Part shown: in pieces, positions 8,172-15,472 of the stretch
Layout: each line of letters opens with the position of its first letter
Numbering within the stretch: position 1 is the first letter of the stretch
Assembly: GCA_009694805.1 (NCBI GenBank)
Contig: SICM01000025.1
Coordinates: forward strand, 1 to 36,525
Length of the DNA: 36,525 nucleotides
Origin: Candidatus Latescibacterota bacterium
Lineage (GTDB): Bacteria > Latescibacterota > UBA2968 > SICM01
Reading direction: 5' to 3'
Made by a program: the position numbers and the translations under genes
Notes under the pieces: model-generated
Told to the model about the DNA's origin: nothing
Seen by the model: the letters and a program-made list of their open reading frames with translations, nothing else
The model's database searches: none

Positions 8172-10451
8172 TTACTGAGGCTCCGGCCACCGCAGATGCT
8201 TATGGAGGAATTTGAACGTCCCCACACCGTGAATGGAGTGCGGCCCGTCGAAGAACTCGATCTCCGTCCGGTCCCCCAGGCCCAGCAGGTTGTATCGTCT
8301 GAAGGTCCGGGCGTACTCGTAGGCCACCCACTCGTCCGGCGCGACCCCGTCCTGATGTCCCCGCTCCACCATGAAGGGCCGGGGGCAGATCAGCCAGCTC
8401 ATCTCCGCGTGGTTGAACGTGTTGCCCAGATTGAACTCCGGCTGCTCGAACTCCCCCGTCATGGGATAGGTGTATGGACGCCGCACGGAGACGCTCTTCC
8501 AGATCCACTCGTTGAAACAGGCGGAACAGATGGAGAGGCAGTAGCGCTCCAGCAGCGCCGGCACGCGCATGGCCGTGCTGCCGCCGTAGCTCAGGCCGTA
8601 GAAGGCGATGCGCTCCGGGTCCACGAAGGGCAGGGAGGAGAGCCACTCCAGCGTCCGCTCGTGCTGCCGGGTGATGAACGCAAACAGTGCGCACTTCAGG
8701 GGGGTCGCCTTCCGCTGCACGAACCGGAAGGTGTCCCCTCCGATGGTGGGGTTCTGCGGGGCGTAGGTGACGAACCCCCGCTCGGCCAGCCTGCAGGCGA
8801 ACCGGTGATAGTGATGGTTGTCCACGTCAGGGTCGGCCACGTCCTGCGTCCGGCCCTCCAGGCCGTGCTGGCAGACGACGACGGGTCGGCGCTCTCCCTC
8901 CTTTACGTCCTTCGGGACCAGCAGAGTCCCGTACGCGAACACGTCCGGGTACACATCCAGAACGACCTCATACCCCCGGAACTTCGGGGTGTCGTAGACC
9001 CGCCGCGTCCGGGGAGAAGCCGGAAGCGTCGCCGGGGGCAGTTTGCCGATGACCTCCTCCCACAGATGGTCCCGATACTCGCGCGCCGTCTCCTGCCACT
9101 TCTCCAGGCTCGAAGCATCCGCCTTCGACCAGAACATCGCCCGGACAAACTCCGCCTCGCGCATCCGATATTGCGTGTGTTCCACGAGTTGCCCGACCTG
9201 CCGCCGCAGACGCGCCTCCGGGTCGGGCAGCGCGTCCCAGGATGGCGGACCTGACGACGGACGCAGGTCGCTCCTGACGCCCAGCGCGGTCAGGAATGCC
9301 TTCAGCATCTCCTGACTTCCGGGAGGGCCGGTCCCGTCCCCGCTTCTGACCAGCGTCCACGAAGGAGACAGGTTTAAACCCGCGATCAATCCCTGCGCCC
9401 GCTCGAACTCCGCCTCCACGGACGAAAACGACGGCGTGGTCAGGACGCCCGGCGCACCCCCCCTGCGCTCGGACGTGACCGGCGGAGGTCCCGTCACCTC
9501 CGGATGGGCGCACGCCTCCACGGTCAGCGCCCGGGGGGCGATCAGAGAGGCGATCTCCGCGTCCCCGAACTCGCGCAGCAGGCTCCAGACGTTTCGATAG
9601 ATCGGCTCCCGCCACAGTCCCTCACGCGGCTGAAAATAGCCCGACACCCCCACCGCGTCGATGCGGGTGTCCGAGGCCGCGGCATAGAAGGCGATCAGGC
9701 CCCCCTCGCCGTGGCCGATGACGCCAACGGGTCTGCGCCTCCTTCCCTCCGACGAGAACCAGTCCACCGCTGCCAGCACTTTCTGGACCTCGTACCCGAT
9801 GATGTGCCAGCCCATCTCATACGCCGCCCGGTAGATGAACTCCCGATGCGGGTGGTTCGTCAGCTTGACCCCGGGTGTTCCGGAATAGGTGTCCTTCCGG
9901 TCGATCAGGACGGGGACCAGCACCCGGCACCCCTGCTCGGCCAGACGCCGGGCAAACTGAGCCTCTGCCGGCACGCCCGGCGTCAGACCCGCGAGCCTCT
10001 CCGGCGTCGTGTCGCAGTCCGGCAGGGCCACCACGTCCGCCACGGGCTCTCCATCAGGCAACAGGAGCAGCCCTTCCCCTTCCACGCCTTTCAGCACAGT
10101 CCAGCGGACGGTCTGGACCGTATAGCCTGACCCGGCCCGACCTCCCCCCCTCTCCCCTTGTGGGAGAGGGGGCCGGGGGGTGAGGGCCTCCACACGCACC
10201 ATCTCGACGGGCTCGCGCGGGTCCACCGCGCCGATGATCTTGAGAAAGCGCTGGCGGTTGGGCTCGATGGAGCGGGCGTAGGTCTCGTGCGACGAGAGAT
10301 CGCGCTGCCAGTGGCTCGCCCGCTGCCCGACCGAGGCGTCGGTCTCGCGCATCAGGAAGCGGTCCATCCCGGCCACCATCTGCGCGGCCAGGTCGCCCTC
10401 CATGGTCAGAGGCTCTGTGCCCGGCAACGGCTGTGCGTCCATCCGGTTCAT
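8172..10451 (-). CDS. Double alpha/beta-hydrolase (dienelactone-hydrolase/acetyl-xylan-esterase-like)
   Basis: A 759-residue protein with two alpha/beta-hydrolase halves. The C-terminal half (about 485-759) has the nucleophile elbow GLSYGGS (S621), the oxyanion region VVVCQHGLEG, and a terminal DGPHSIHG with H738 or H741 as the catalytic His. The N-terminal half (about 110-395) keeps the fold, but its elbow reads GHGEGG (246-251) with Gly248 where Ser should be, so it should be inactive. Residues 90-104 (LTPRPPLPQGERGGG) come from a GC-rich hairpin repeat inserted in frame. There is no signal peptide. The ATG overlaps the TGA of the upstream dehydrogenase gene (ATGA), so the two are coupled. 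It is probably an esterase or lactonase; the substrate is unknown. A second ATG three codons in is an alternative start. Confidence 0.78.
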   Translation of the reverse strand: MNRMDAQPLPGTEPLTMEGDLAAQMVAGMDRFLMRETDASVGQRASHWQRDLSSHETYARSIEPNRQRFLKIIGAVDPREPVEMVRVEALTPRPPLPQGERGGGRAGSGYTVQTVRWTVLKGVEGEGLLLLPDGEPVADVVALPDCDTTPERLAGLTPGVPAEAQFARRLAEQGCRVLVPVLIDRKDTYSGTPGVKLTNHPHREFIYRAAYEMGWHIIGYEVQKVLAAVDWFSSEGRRRRPVGVIGHGEGGLIAFYAAASDTRIDAVGVSGYFQPREGLWREPIYRNVWSLLREFGDAEIASLIAPRALTVEACAHPEVTGPPPVTSERRGGAPGVLTTPSFSSVEAEFERAQGLIAGLNLSPSWTLVRSGDGTGPPGSQEMLKAFLTALGVRSDLRPSSGPPSWDALPDPEARLRRQVGQLVEHTQYRMREAEFVRAMFWSKADASSLEKWQETAREYRDHLWEEVIGKLPPATLPASPRTRRVYDTPKFRGYEVVLDVYPDVFAYGTLLVPKDVKEGERRPVVVCQHGLEGRTQDVADPDVDNHHYHRFACRLAERGFVTYAPQNPTIGGDTFRFVQRKATPLKCALFAFITRQHERTLEWLSSLPFVDPERIAFYGLSYGGSTAMRVPALLERYCLSICSACFNEWIWKSVSVRRPYTYPMTGEFEQPEFNLGNTFNHAEMSWLICPRPFMVERGHQDGVAPDEWVAYEYARTFRRYNLLGLGDRTEIEFFDGPHSIHGVGTFKFLHKHLRWPEPQ
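10146..10190. repeat. GC-rich hairpin repeat inserted in frame inside the hydrolase gene
   Basis: CCCCCTCTCCC (10146-10156) and GGGAGAGGGGG (10162-10172) form an 11-bp stem with a 5-nt loop, followed by a CCGGGGGGTGAGG tail. On the minus strand it encodes LTPRPPLPQGERG. This peptide is known from dispersed palindromic repeats that invade coding sequences in many environmental genomes. It has no stop in the coding frame and sits before the first alpha/beta-hydrolase fold, probably in a tolerant loop. Confidence 0.75.
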
Positions 10452-11446
10452 TTTTCGTCCCGCCAGTCCAGCAGAATTCCCTGCACGTCCCGCCTGCGCT
10501 CCATCACCATCTGGTAGCCCTTAGGGGCCTCCTCGGCCTTCAGCCGGACGCTGGTCAGATCCCGCACGTTCAGGCGTCCGGCGGCCAGCAGCCTCAGCAC
10601 CGTCTCGGTGTCCTCTCGGAGGGTCCAGAACCCAGCGGTCGATTCCCGCTCCGGCCGGACGCTGTTGTGCGCCCCGATCACGACCAGGCCCTTCTTGTGG
10701 ACGTCCCGGTAGAAGTTGACCGAGGGCGTCTCCCCCCGCGTGCTGGCCAGGAGCGCGACCCGGGCGCACCAGCCCGCGGCCTGGAACGCCGGCACCAGGG
10801 CCTCCGGGCTGCCCGTGGCCTCGATCACCACATCCGCCCCCTTCCCATCCGTCAGGGCCTTCACCTGTTCCTCCAGGTTCCCCTGCGTCACGTCGATCAC
10901 GTGGTCGGCCCCGCACCGCTTCGACAGGGCCAGCCGCCCCTCGTCCACGTCCGCCCCGATGACCGGCATCCCACCGTCCAGCCGGGCCAGTTGCAGCGCC
11001 AGGTTTCCGATGATCCCCTGGCCGACCACGAGCACAGACTCCCCCAGCTCCACGCGCGCCTTTCGCACCCCCTGCAGACAGATCGCCCCCATGCAGAAGA
11101 AGACGGCCTCCTCCATGGCGAGCCCCTCCGGGACCTTCACGACGCGCTCCGCCGGCACCACGGCCACCGAGGCATGCCCGGTCTGCACCGCCACCCGGTC
11201 GCCGATGGCCAGGCCCTCCACCTCCGGCCCGACCTCCGCCACGCGCCCCACGTTGTTGTAGCCCGGCCTGGCCGGATAGCGGCCCGGCGTGTTGGGCAGC
11301 GCCATGAGGGATGCCCCCTCCGTGCCCGAACTGATGAGCGTCCACTCCGTCCGGAGGAGCACCTGCCCCGGCCCCGGCGGCCCGACCTCGAACGCCTCCA
11401 GAACGACCTTCCCCCGCTCCGGCCAGCAGACCCGCCTGCCTTTCAT
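10448..11446 (-). CDS. Medium-chain (zinc-type) alcohol/sugar dehydrogenase family, NAD(P)-binding
   Basis: A 332-residue member of the MDR family. The GroES-like domain (1-125) has WTLISSGTEG (35-44) in place of the usual catalytic zinc Cys region, and no structural four-Cys lobe is visible. The Rossmann motif is VVGQGIIGNLA (140-150), with an acidic residue following (GADVDEG, about 164-170) that favours NAD. C-terminal text NFYRDVHKKGLVVIGAHNS is typical of the branch that includes BchC-like and sorbitol-dehydrogenase-like proteins. AAGGAGG lies 5 nt before the ATG. The stop overlaps the start of the double hydrolase, so the pair probably acts in one pathway: oxidation of an alcohol or cyclitol and hydrolysis of an ester or lactone. 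Loss of the zinc Cys suggests zinc-independent chemistry. Confidence 0.82.
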   Translation of the reverse strand: MKGRRVCWPERGKVVLEAFEVGPPGPGQVLLRTEWTLISSGTEGASLMALPNTPGRYPARPGYNNVGRVAEVGPEVEGLAIGDRVAVQTGHASVAVVPAERVVKVPEGLAMEEAVFFCMGAICLQGVRKARVELGESVLVVGQGIIGNLALQLARLDGGMPVIGADVDEGRLALSKRCGADHVIDVTQGNLEEQVKALTDGKGADVVIEATGSPEALVPAFQAAGWCARVALLASTRGETPSVNFYRDVHKKGLVVIGAHNSVRPERESTAGFWTLREDTETVLRLLAAGRLNVRDLTSVRLKAEEAPKGYQMVMERRRDVQGILLDWRDEK

Positions 11447-11472
11447 AAAAGCCTCCTTTTAAAACCATTGAC

Positions 11473-11538
11473 CAGTGATCAGTGATCAGTAAGAAGAAGC
11501 GTTTCTACTCGTCACTTGTCACTTGTCACTGATCACTG
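11473..11538. repeat. CAGTGATCAGT tandem/inverted repeat in a divergent intergenic region
   Basis: CAGTGATCAGTGATCAGT (11473-11490) is a tandem of TGATCAG units. ACTGATCACTG (11528-11538) is the exact reverse complement of its first 11 bases. Between them lie tandem GTCACTT units (11511-11525). A T-rich run follows. It sits between the divergent dehydrogenase and pyrB genes and resembles dispersed intergenic repeats rather than a specific operator. Confidence 0.55.
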
Positions 11539-11547
11539 CTTTTTTTC

Positions 11548-11576
11548 TTGCCTTCTTCCATTCGATGCCCTATATT
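11548..11576 (+). promoter_or_regulatory. Predicted sigma-70-type promoter of pyrB
   Basis: TTGCCT (11548-11553) and TATATT (11571-11576) are separated by exactly 17 bp, matching four and five of six consensus positions. Transcription would start near 11583 and give a leader of about 155 nt before the pyrB ATG, long enough to hold the terminator at 11689-11719. Confidence 0.55.
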
Positions 11577-11688
11577 GGTGCTGACGCCGTGACCCTTATC
11601 TCTTTGCGACCCTGCGGTAAAATGTTCAATCGCCGACGATGGAGCGCGACCCATGCGACGCCGGCCCATGAGATCGTCCGACACGAAA

Positions 11689-11719
11689 AGCTCTCCCCTT
11701 TCGGGAGGGCTATTTTTTT
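11689..11719 (+). terminator. Rho-independent terminator in the pyrB leader (probable attenuator)
   Basis: AGCTCTCCC (11689-11697) pairs with GGGAGGGCT (11703-11711) through one G-U pair, and is followed by A and seven T. The T-run ends 18 bp before the pyrB ATG, with GAGGAGG between. A terminator placed between a promoter and a pyrimidine gene is the usual layout for attenuation by PyrR or by transcription-translation coupling. I could not find a clear PyrR-binding consensus in the leader. Confidence 0.65.
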
Positions 11720-11737
11720 GCCCTGAGGAGGTCCGGG

Positions 11738-12664
11738 ATGGACAAGCTCAACCACGTCATCGAGGCGCAACAGTTCACGCCTGAGCGGCTCTCCGACATC
11801 TTCGCCGTGGCCAGGGAGATGGAGCAGGTGGTCCGCCACTACGGCTCCAACATTCTCAACCGCCGCCTGATGGCCACCCTCTTCTACGAGCCGAGCACCC
11901 GCACCCGCCTCTCCTTCGAGGCCGCGATGAAGCGGCTCGGCGGAGAGGTCATCACCACCGAGAACGCCCGCGAGTTCTCCTCCGCCGCTAAAGGGGAGAC
12001 TCTGGAAGACACGGTCCGGATCGTGGAGGGCTACGCGGACGTGATCGTCATCCGGCACTTCGAGAGCGGGGCCGCCCGGCGGGCCGCCAGCGTGGCGCGT
12101 GTGCCGATCATCAACGCCGGGGACGGCCCCGGCCAGCACCCCACCCAGTCCCTGCTCGACGTGTACACGATCCAGAAAGAGGTCGGACGCCTCGACGGCA
12201 TCACCGTGGCGATGGTGGGCGACCTGGCCAACGGCCGCACCGCCCGGTCCCTCGCCTATCTCCTGGCCAAGTACAAGGACGTGAAGTTCTACTTCGTGGC
12301 TCCGGAGGTCGTCCGCATGAAAGACGACATCAAGGAGTATCTCCACCGCCACGGCGTCTTCTTCGCCGAGGAGGAGGACCTGTTCAAGGTGGCCGCCATG
12401 GCCGACGTCATCTACCAGACCCGCATCCAGAAGGAGCGGTTCGGAGACCGGACTGCCGACTACGAAAACGCGCGCGGGAAATACATCATCGACCGGGAGT
12501 TGCTCCAGGTCATGAAGGAGCGCGCCGTGATCATGCACCCCCTCCCCCGCGTCGACGAGATCCATCCGGAGGTGGACACCGACCCCCGCGCCGCCTACTT
12601 CCGGCAGGCGCATAACGGCCTCTACATCCGCATGGCCCTGCTCAAGATGGTCCTGAATGCGTGA
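11738..12664 (+). CDS. pyrB: Aspartate carbamoyltransferase catalytic subunit
   Basis: A 308-residue enzyme, the usual length for PyrB, that joins carbamoyl phosphate and aspartate in the second step of pyrimidine synthesis. The carbamoyl-phosphate loop is LFYEPSTRTRLSFE (48-61). HPTQ (134-137) and HPLPRVDEI (267-275) are the other active-site signatures. GAGGAGG lies 6 nt before the ATG. The gene stands alone: no pyrI, pyrC or carA neighbour is present, although pyrI could be elsewhere. A leader terminator directly upstream implies attenuation. A 16-bp perfect hairpin follows the stop. Confidence 0.95.
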   Translation: MDKLNHVIEAQQFTPERLSDIFAVAREMEQVVRHYGSNILNRRLMATLFYEPSTRTRLSFEAAMKRLGGEVITTENAREFSSAAKGETLEDTVRIVEGYADVIVIRHFESGAARRAASVARVPIINAGDGPGQHPTQSLLDVYTIQKEVGRLDGITVAMVGDLANGRTARSLAYLLAKYKDVKFYFVAPEVVRMKDDIKEYLHRHGVFFAEEEDLFKVAAMADVIYQTRIQKERFGDRTADYENARGKYIIDRELLQVMKERAVIMHPLPRVDEIHPEVDTDPRAAYFRQAHNGLYIRMALLKMVLNA

Positions 12665-12673
12665 TCACGATCT

Positions 12674-12707
12674 GTTGTAGGGGCACGGCACGCCGTGCCC
12701 CTACAAC
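12674..12707. repeat. 16-bp perfect hairpin repeat after pyrB
   Basis: GTTGTAGGGGCACGGC (12674-12689) and its exact reverse complement (12692-12707) are separated by two bases. This GTAGGGGCACGGC/GCCGTGCCCCTAC palindrome is a familiar dispersed intergenic repeat in environmental genomes. There is no T-run after it, so it is not a classic terminator, although such a stem could stabilise the 3' end of the pyrB mRNA. Confidence 0.7.
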
Positions 12708-12788
12708 GGTTCCCCCCAAAATAGCACATCCCCCCTGTTTGTCAAGCATCGTTTCCGACATCCCCATCACCCCCTACAAGGAGGTTCC

Positions 12789-13388
12789 ATGAACCCTTCC
12801 ATCAGCTCCCTGCTCGGCGTCCTCATGCTCGCCTTCGGCGCCATCGCCATCGGCATCATGCTGGAGATTCAGGGAGGACGCGTCACCGACGAGGCGCGCC
12901 AGAGACGCCTCAAGCTCATCCACCGCATCTGCGGCTACTGCTTCGTGGCGATCTACCTCATCCTGCTGGGGACCATGGTCTGGCGGATCGCGCAGTTCCG
13001 GGAGGACCTGTCGCCCCGCGCGCTCGTTCACGCCGGGTTCGCCCTGGCCATCCTCCCGCTGCTGGTCATCAAGATTCTGATCCTCCGCCGCTACCCCCGC
13101 CTCTTCCCGAACGTCTTTCCGATGGCCGTCACCGTCTTCTGCCTCAGCTTCGTGTTCATCTCCCTGTCCGCGGGGTACTACTACTTAAGCCGGCGTCGGC
13201 GTCTACTTCTCCATGGCCAGCATGGAGACCTCGAAGATGAAGACCGAGCAGGAGCGGTTCATCGCCGGGAAGAACCTCCTCATCCACCGGTGCTCCACCT
13301 GCCACACCCTGGAGCGCACCTTCATCCGGTTCAAGACCGAGGACGGCTGGCGGCAGACCGTGGCCTCCATGCGCCAGCTCAACCCTGA
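12789..13388 (+). CDS. Four-helix membrane cytochrome-b-like domain (N-terminal half of a frameshifted b/c cytochrome)
   Basis: Only residues 1 to about 137 are meaningful. They form four predicted membrane helices: LLGVLMLAFGAIAIGIML, a CGYCFVAIYLILLGTMVW helix, ALVHAGFALAILPLLVIKIL and MAVTVFCLSFVFISLSAGYY. His residues in LIHRICGYC and LVHAGFA could bind a b-type heme. After YYYLS the frame runs into Arg/Pro/His-rich nonsense (RRRRLLLHGQHGDLED), while the adjacent frame continues with a sensible c-type cytochrome. One missing base near 13189 would give YYYLSAGVGVYFSMASMETS and join the two into one protein of about 296 residues. A strong AAGGAGG ribosome binding site precedes the ATG. The likely role is electron transfer in the membrane. 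Confidence 0.65.
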   Translation: MNPSISSLLGVLMLAFGAIAIGIMLEIQGGRVTDEARQRRLKLIHRICGYCFVAIYLILLGTMVWRIAQFREDLSPRALVHAGFALAILPLLVIKILILRRYPRLFPNVFPMAVTVFCLSFVFISLSAGYYYLSRRRRLLLHGQHGDLEDEDRAGAVHRREEPPHPPVLHLPHPGAHLHPVQDRGRLAADRGLHAPAQP

Positions 13389-13677
13389 CATCACCGATCA
13401 GGAGGGGGACCTGATCGCTGAATACCTGATCCGGACCCAGGCCCTGCTGGCGAAGGGTCGCACGACCAAGGCCGTGGAGGTCATGACCGGCAAGACCCTG
13501 TTCGAGGCCAAGTGCTCCGGCTGTCACGACATCGAGCGCGTGAACAGCCTCAAACTGGCCCGGCCGGACTGGGAGAAGCTCGTCAAGGAGATGCAGCAGA
13601 ACGCCGGGGAGACCGTGCTCACGAACCAGGACTGCGAGGCCATCATCAACTACCTGGCCACGACGCGGGGGACGTGA
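13213..13677 (+). CDS. Di-heme c-type cytochrome domain (C-terminal half of a frameshifted b/c cytochrome)
   Basis: A 154-residue stretch with two c-type heme sites, HRCSTCHTLER and AKCSGCHDIER, each followed by helices of the small cytochrome c fold (DLIAEYLIRTQ and CEAIINYLATTRG). It has no signal peptide and no ribosome binding site before the ATG at 13213. In-frame codons upstream read AGVGVYFS directly after a TAA (13186-13188), which fits a continuation of the fourth membrane helix of the preceding frame. The simplest reading is one gene, 12789-13677, with a membrane b-type domain and an external di-heme tail, broken by a one-base deletion that may be real or a sequencing error. A terminator follows at 13703-13742. 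Confidence 0.7.
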   Translation: MASMETSKMKTEQERFIAGKNLLIHRCSTCHTLERTFIRFKTEDGWRQTVASMRQLNPDITDQEGDLIAEYLIRTQALLAKGRTTKAVEVMTGKTLFEAKCSGCHDIERVNSLKLARPDWEKLVKEMQQNAGETVLTNQDCEAIINYLATTRGT

Positions 13678-13702
13678 GATACAGCGCGACGATCTGTAAC
13701 AC

Positions 13703-13742
13703 AAAAGCCGACTCGTGATCTTGAGCCGGCTTTTGCTTTTTT
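13703..13742 (+). terminator. Rho-independent terminator after the cytochrome gene
   Basis: CAAAAGCCG (13703-13711) pairs with CGGCTTTTG (13728-13736), with an inner CTC/GAG pair, and is followed by C and a run of T. It separates the cytochrome gene from the ATPase gene downstream. Confidence 0.75.
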
Positions 13743-13779
13743 CGCGTCCTTCGCGATTCACCTTATTCGCAATATTTTC

Positions 13780-13814
13780 CTTGAAAATCGATGATATTAT
13801 CATTAATTTTCAAG
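13780..13814. promoter_or_regulatory. 35-bp near-perfect palindrome abutting the ATPase start codon
   Basis: CTTGAAAAT (13780-13788) and ATTTTCAAG (13806-13814) are exact inverted repeats around the perfect palindrome ATGATA-T-TATCAT (13791-13803). Only two positions on each side (CG versus TA) break the symmetry. It is AT-rich in a GC-rich region and ends one base before the ATG at 13816. It could be an operator, a site for the ATPase itself, or an RNA hairpin covering the start. No Shine-Dalgarno sequence is present between it and the ATG. Confidence 0.65.
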
Positions 13815-13815
13815 C

Positions 13816-15072
13816 ATGAATTACAGAAATCGTCACCTCGAAGCCAAAATCCTCCGCTACAGGGAGGTATTCCCCGTCGTCCTGGTCACGGGGGCGCGGC
13901 AGGTCGGAAAGAGTACCCTCCTCAGCCACCTGCTCGGGCCGGACATCCCCCAGGTCGTGTTCGATCCCGTGATCGACGTGGGCAACGCCCGGCAGGACCC
14001 GGAGTTCTTCATCGCCCAGCATCCTCCCCCTATCCTCCTGGACGAAATTCAGTACGCGCCCGAACTGTTGTCCGTGATCAAGCGTCGCATCGACCGAGAT
14101 GACAGGCCCGGACAGTATTTTCTCACGGGATCCCAGAACCTGGCGCTGCTGCGGGACGTCAGCGAGAGCCTGGCGGGGAGGGCAGTCGTCCTCGACCTCG
14201 GTCCGATGACCCTGGCAGAACGGCACGGCCTGGGTATGCAGCCCGGAAAGATATGGCTACAGACCCTGCTGGACGCAGCCGGCGCCCTGCCTGACTTCAG
14301 CCGCCAGGCGCGTCTGCCTCAGGTAGCGCCCTGGAGGACCGTCTTTGATGCGCTCTGGCGTGGAGGATACCCCCAAACGCTGGACCTTCCGCACGACGTC
14401 ATCGTCGACGTCCTGCAATCCTACGTGCGCACCTACGTGGAACGCGACATCCGAACACTGGCCAGCGTCCAGGATCAACAGCAGTTCTCCCGTTTTCTGG
14501 CCCTGTGCGCCGCCATGACGGCTCAGGAGATCAATCATAGCCAGCTTGGCCGGGAGATCGGCGTCACGCCTCAGACCGCTGCGCGCTGGCTGAACGTGCT
14601 CAAGGCGACCTTTCAGTGGATGGAGATCCCCCCGTATCACGGCAATGCGATCAAGCGCATCAGCGGAAAGCCGAAGGGCTACTTCTCGGACACCGGCCTG
14701 GCCGCCTTCCTTCAGAGGATCTCTTCTCCCGAAGCCTTGTCCGGCCACCCCCTGTTCGGCCCCCTGTTTGAAACCCACGTCGTGATGGACATCCACAGAC
14801 AGTTTCAATGTCTCGACATGGCCCCGCAGGTCCATCACTGGCGCACGCACGCCGGCGCTGAGGTGGATCTGCTCCTGGAGCGGGACGGCATCTTCTGGCC
14901 GGTAGAGATCAAGACCACGACGCGCATCGCGGCGGGGAACGCCAGGGGGATCGCCGCCTTTCGCACCACCTACCCCTCCCTGCGGCACGGGCCGGGCGTG
15001 ATCATCGCACCCGTGGAACAGGTGGCCCACCTGCGCAATGAGATCTTGGTCGTGCCTTACGACCTGCGATGA
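13816..15072 (+). CDS. AAA-family ATPase with DUF4143 C-terminal domain
   Basis: A 418-residue protein of the AAA_14/DUF4143 family, common and mobile among bacteria and archaea, of unknown function. The Walker A motif is GARQVGKST (26-34), Walker B ILLDEIQ (73-79) and sensor TGSQN (104-108). SLAGRAVVLDLGPMTLAE (118-135) is the usual link region. A winged-helix-like stretch lies near 235-260 (LGREIGVTPQTAARWL). The C-terminal AEVDLLLERDG...VEIKTT (E349, D351, E364, K366) resembles a PD-(D/E)XK nuclease-like core. No ribosome binding site precedes the ATG, which abuts a 35-bp palindrome in an AT-rich stretch. The isolated position and base composition at its 5' end fit acquisition by transfer. 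Confidence 0.85.
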   Translation: MNYRNRHLEAKILRYREVFPVVLVTGARQVGKSTLLSHLLGPDIPQVVFDPVIDVGNARQDPEFFIAQHPPPILLDEIQYAPELLSVIKRRIDRDDRPGQYFLTGSQNLALLRDVSESLAGRAVVLDLGPMTLAERHGLGMQPGKIWLQTLLDAAGALPDFSRQARLPQVAPWRTVFDALWRGGYPQTLDLPHDVIVDVLQSYVRTYVERDIRTLASVQDQQQFSRFLALCAAMTAQEINHSQLGREIGVTPQTAARWLNVLKATFQWMEIPPYHGNAIKRISGKPKGYFSDTGLAAFLQRISSPEALSGHPLFGPLFETHVVMDIHRQFQCLDMAPQVHHWRTHAGAEVDLLLERDGIFWPVEIKTTTRIAAGNARGIAAFRTTYPSLRHGPGVIIAPVEQVAHLRNEILVVPYDLR

Positions 15073-15099
15073 AGGGATTGTCAAGTCAAAAGGGATACC

Positions 15100-15137
15100 A
15101 AAAAGAAAGCCCCCCACCTTTCCCAGGTGAGGGGCTT
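15100..15137 (-). terminator. Rho-independent terminator of the nuo operon
   Basis: On the minus strand a 13-bp stem (AAGCCCCTCACCT with AGGTGGGGGGCTT, one T-G pair) and a 5-nt loop are followed by TCTTTTT. It lies 27 bp after the nuoK stop, which marks nuoK as the last gene of the operon. The stem could also help end the convergent ATPase transcript, but no T-run follows it on the plus strand. Confidence 0.85.
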
Positions 15138-15163
15138 CCTGATGTCCGTCGCCGGCCTTCTGC

Positions 15164-15472
15164 CTACTGCCTCAGTGTGCTGGCCTGGTCCACGTCCACG
15201 ATCTGGAAGTTCCGGTAGATGTTCAGCACGATGGCCAGGGCCACCGCCGCCTCGGCCGCGGCCAGGATGATCACGAACACGGCCATCACCTGCCCGTTGA
15301 GCCCCACGTCGCTGTAGCGGGAGAAGGCGACCAGGTTGACGTTGGCGGAGTTCAGGATCAGTTCCACGCCCATCAGCACGCTCACGGCGTTCCGCCGCGT
15401 GGCCACGGCCAGCATGCCGAAGCAGAACAGGAGCGCGCCGACCACGAGGTAGTGTTGAAGCGTGATCGTCAT
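15164..15472 (-). CDS. nuoK: NADH-quinone oxidoreductase subunit K
   Basis: A 102-residue membrane subunit with three helices, the normal length for NuoK (MrpC-like). It carries the two buried Glu residues of the proton path: E37 in VLMGVELILNSANVN and E74 in ILAAAEAAVALAIVL. The ATG at 15472 overlaps the nuoJ stop by 4 bp (ATGA), so it is translated by coupling; a longer open frame upstream is nonsense. It is the last gene before a strong terminator, so nuoL, nuoM and nuoN, which normally follow, are not here. Confidence 0.95.
   Translation of the reverse strand: MTITLQHYLVVGALLFCFGMLAVATRRNAVSVLMGVELILNSANVNLVAFSRYSDVGLNGQVMAVFVIILAAAEAAVALAIVLNIYRNFQIVDVDQASTLRQ

Noticed and set aside
11523-11726. 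67-codon frame in the pyrB leader as a possible leader peptide
   Set aside because: It has no ribosome binding site and runs through the repeat, the promoter and the terminator hairpin.
12674-12707. Hairpin considered as the pyrB terminator
   Set aside because: The stem is perfect but no T-run follows, and the sequence matches a known type of dispersed repeat.
13189-13191. Programmed frameshift in the cytochrome gene
   Set aside because: There is no slippery heptamer or nearby stimulating structure, and a stop codon in the new frame lies exactly at the junction; a simple indel is more likely.
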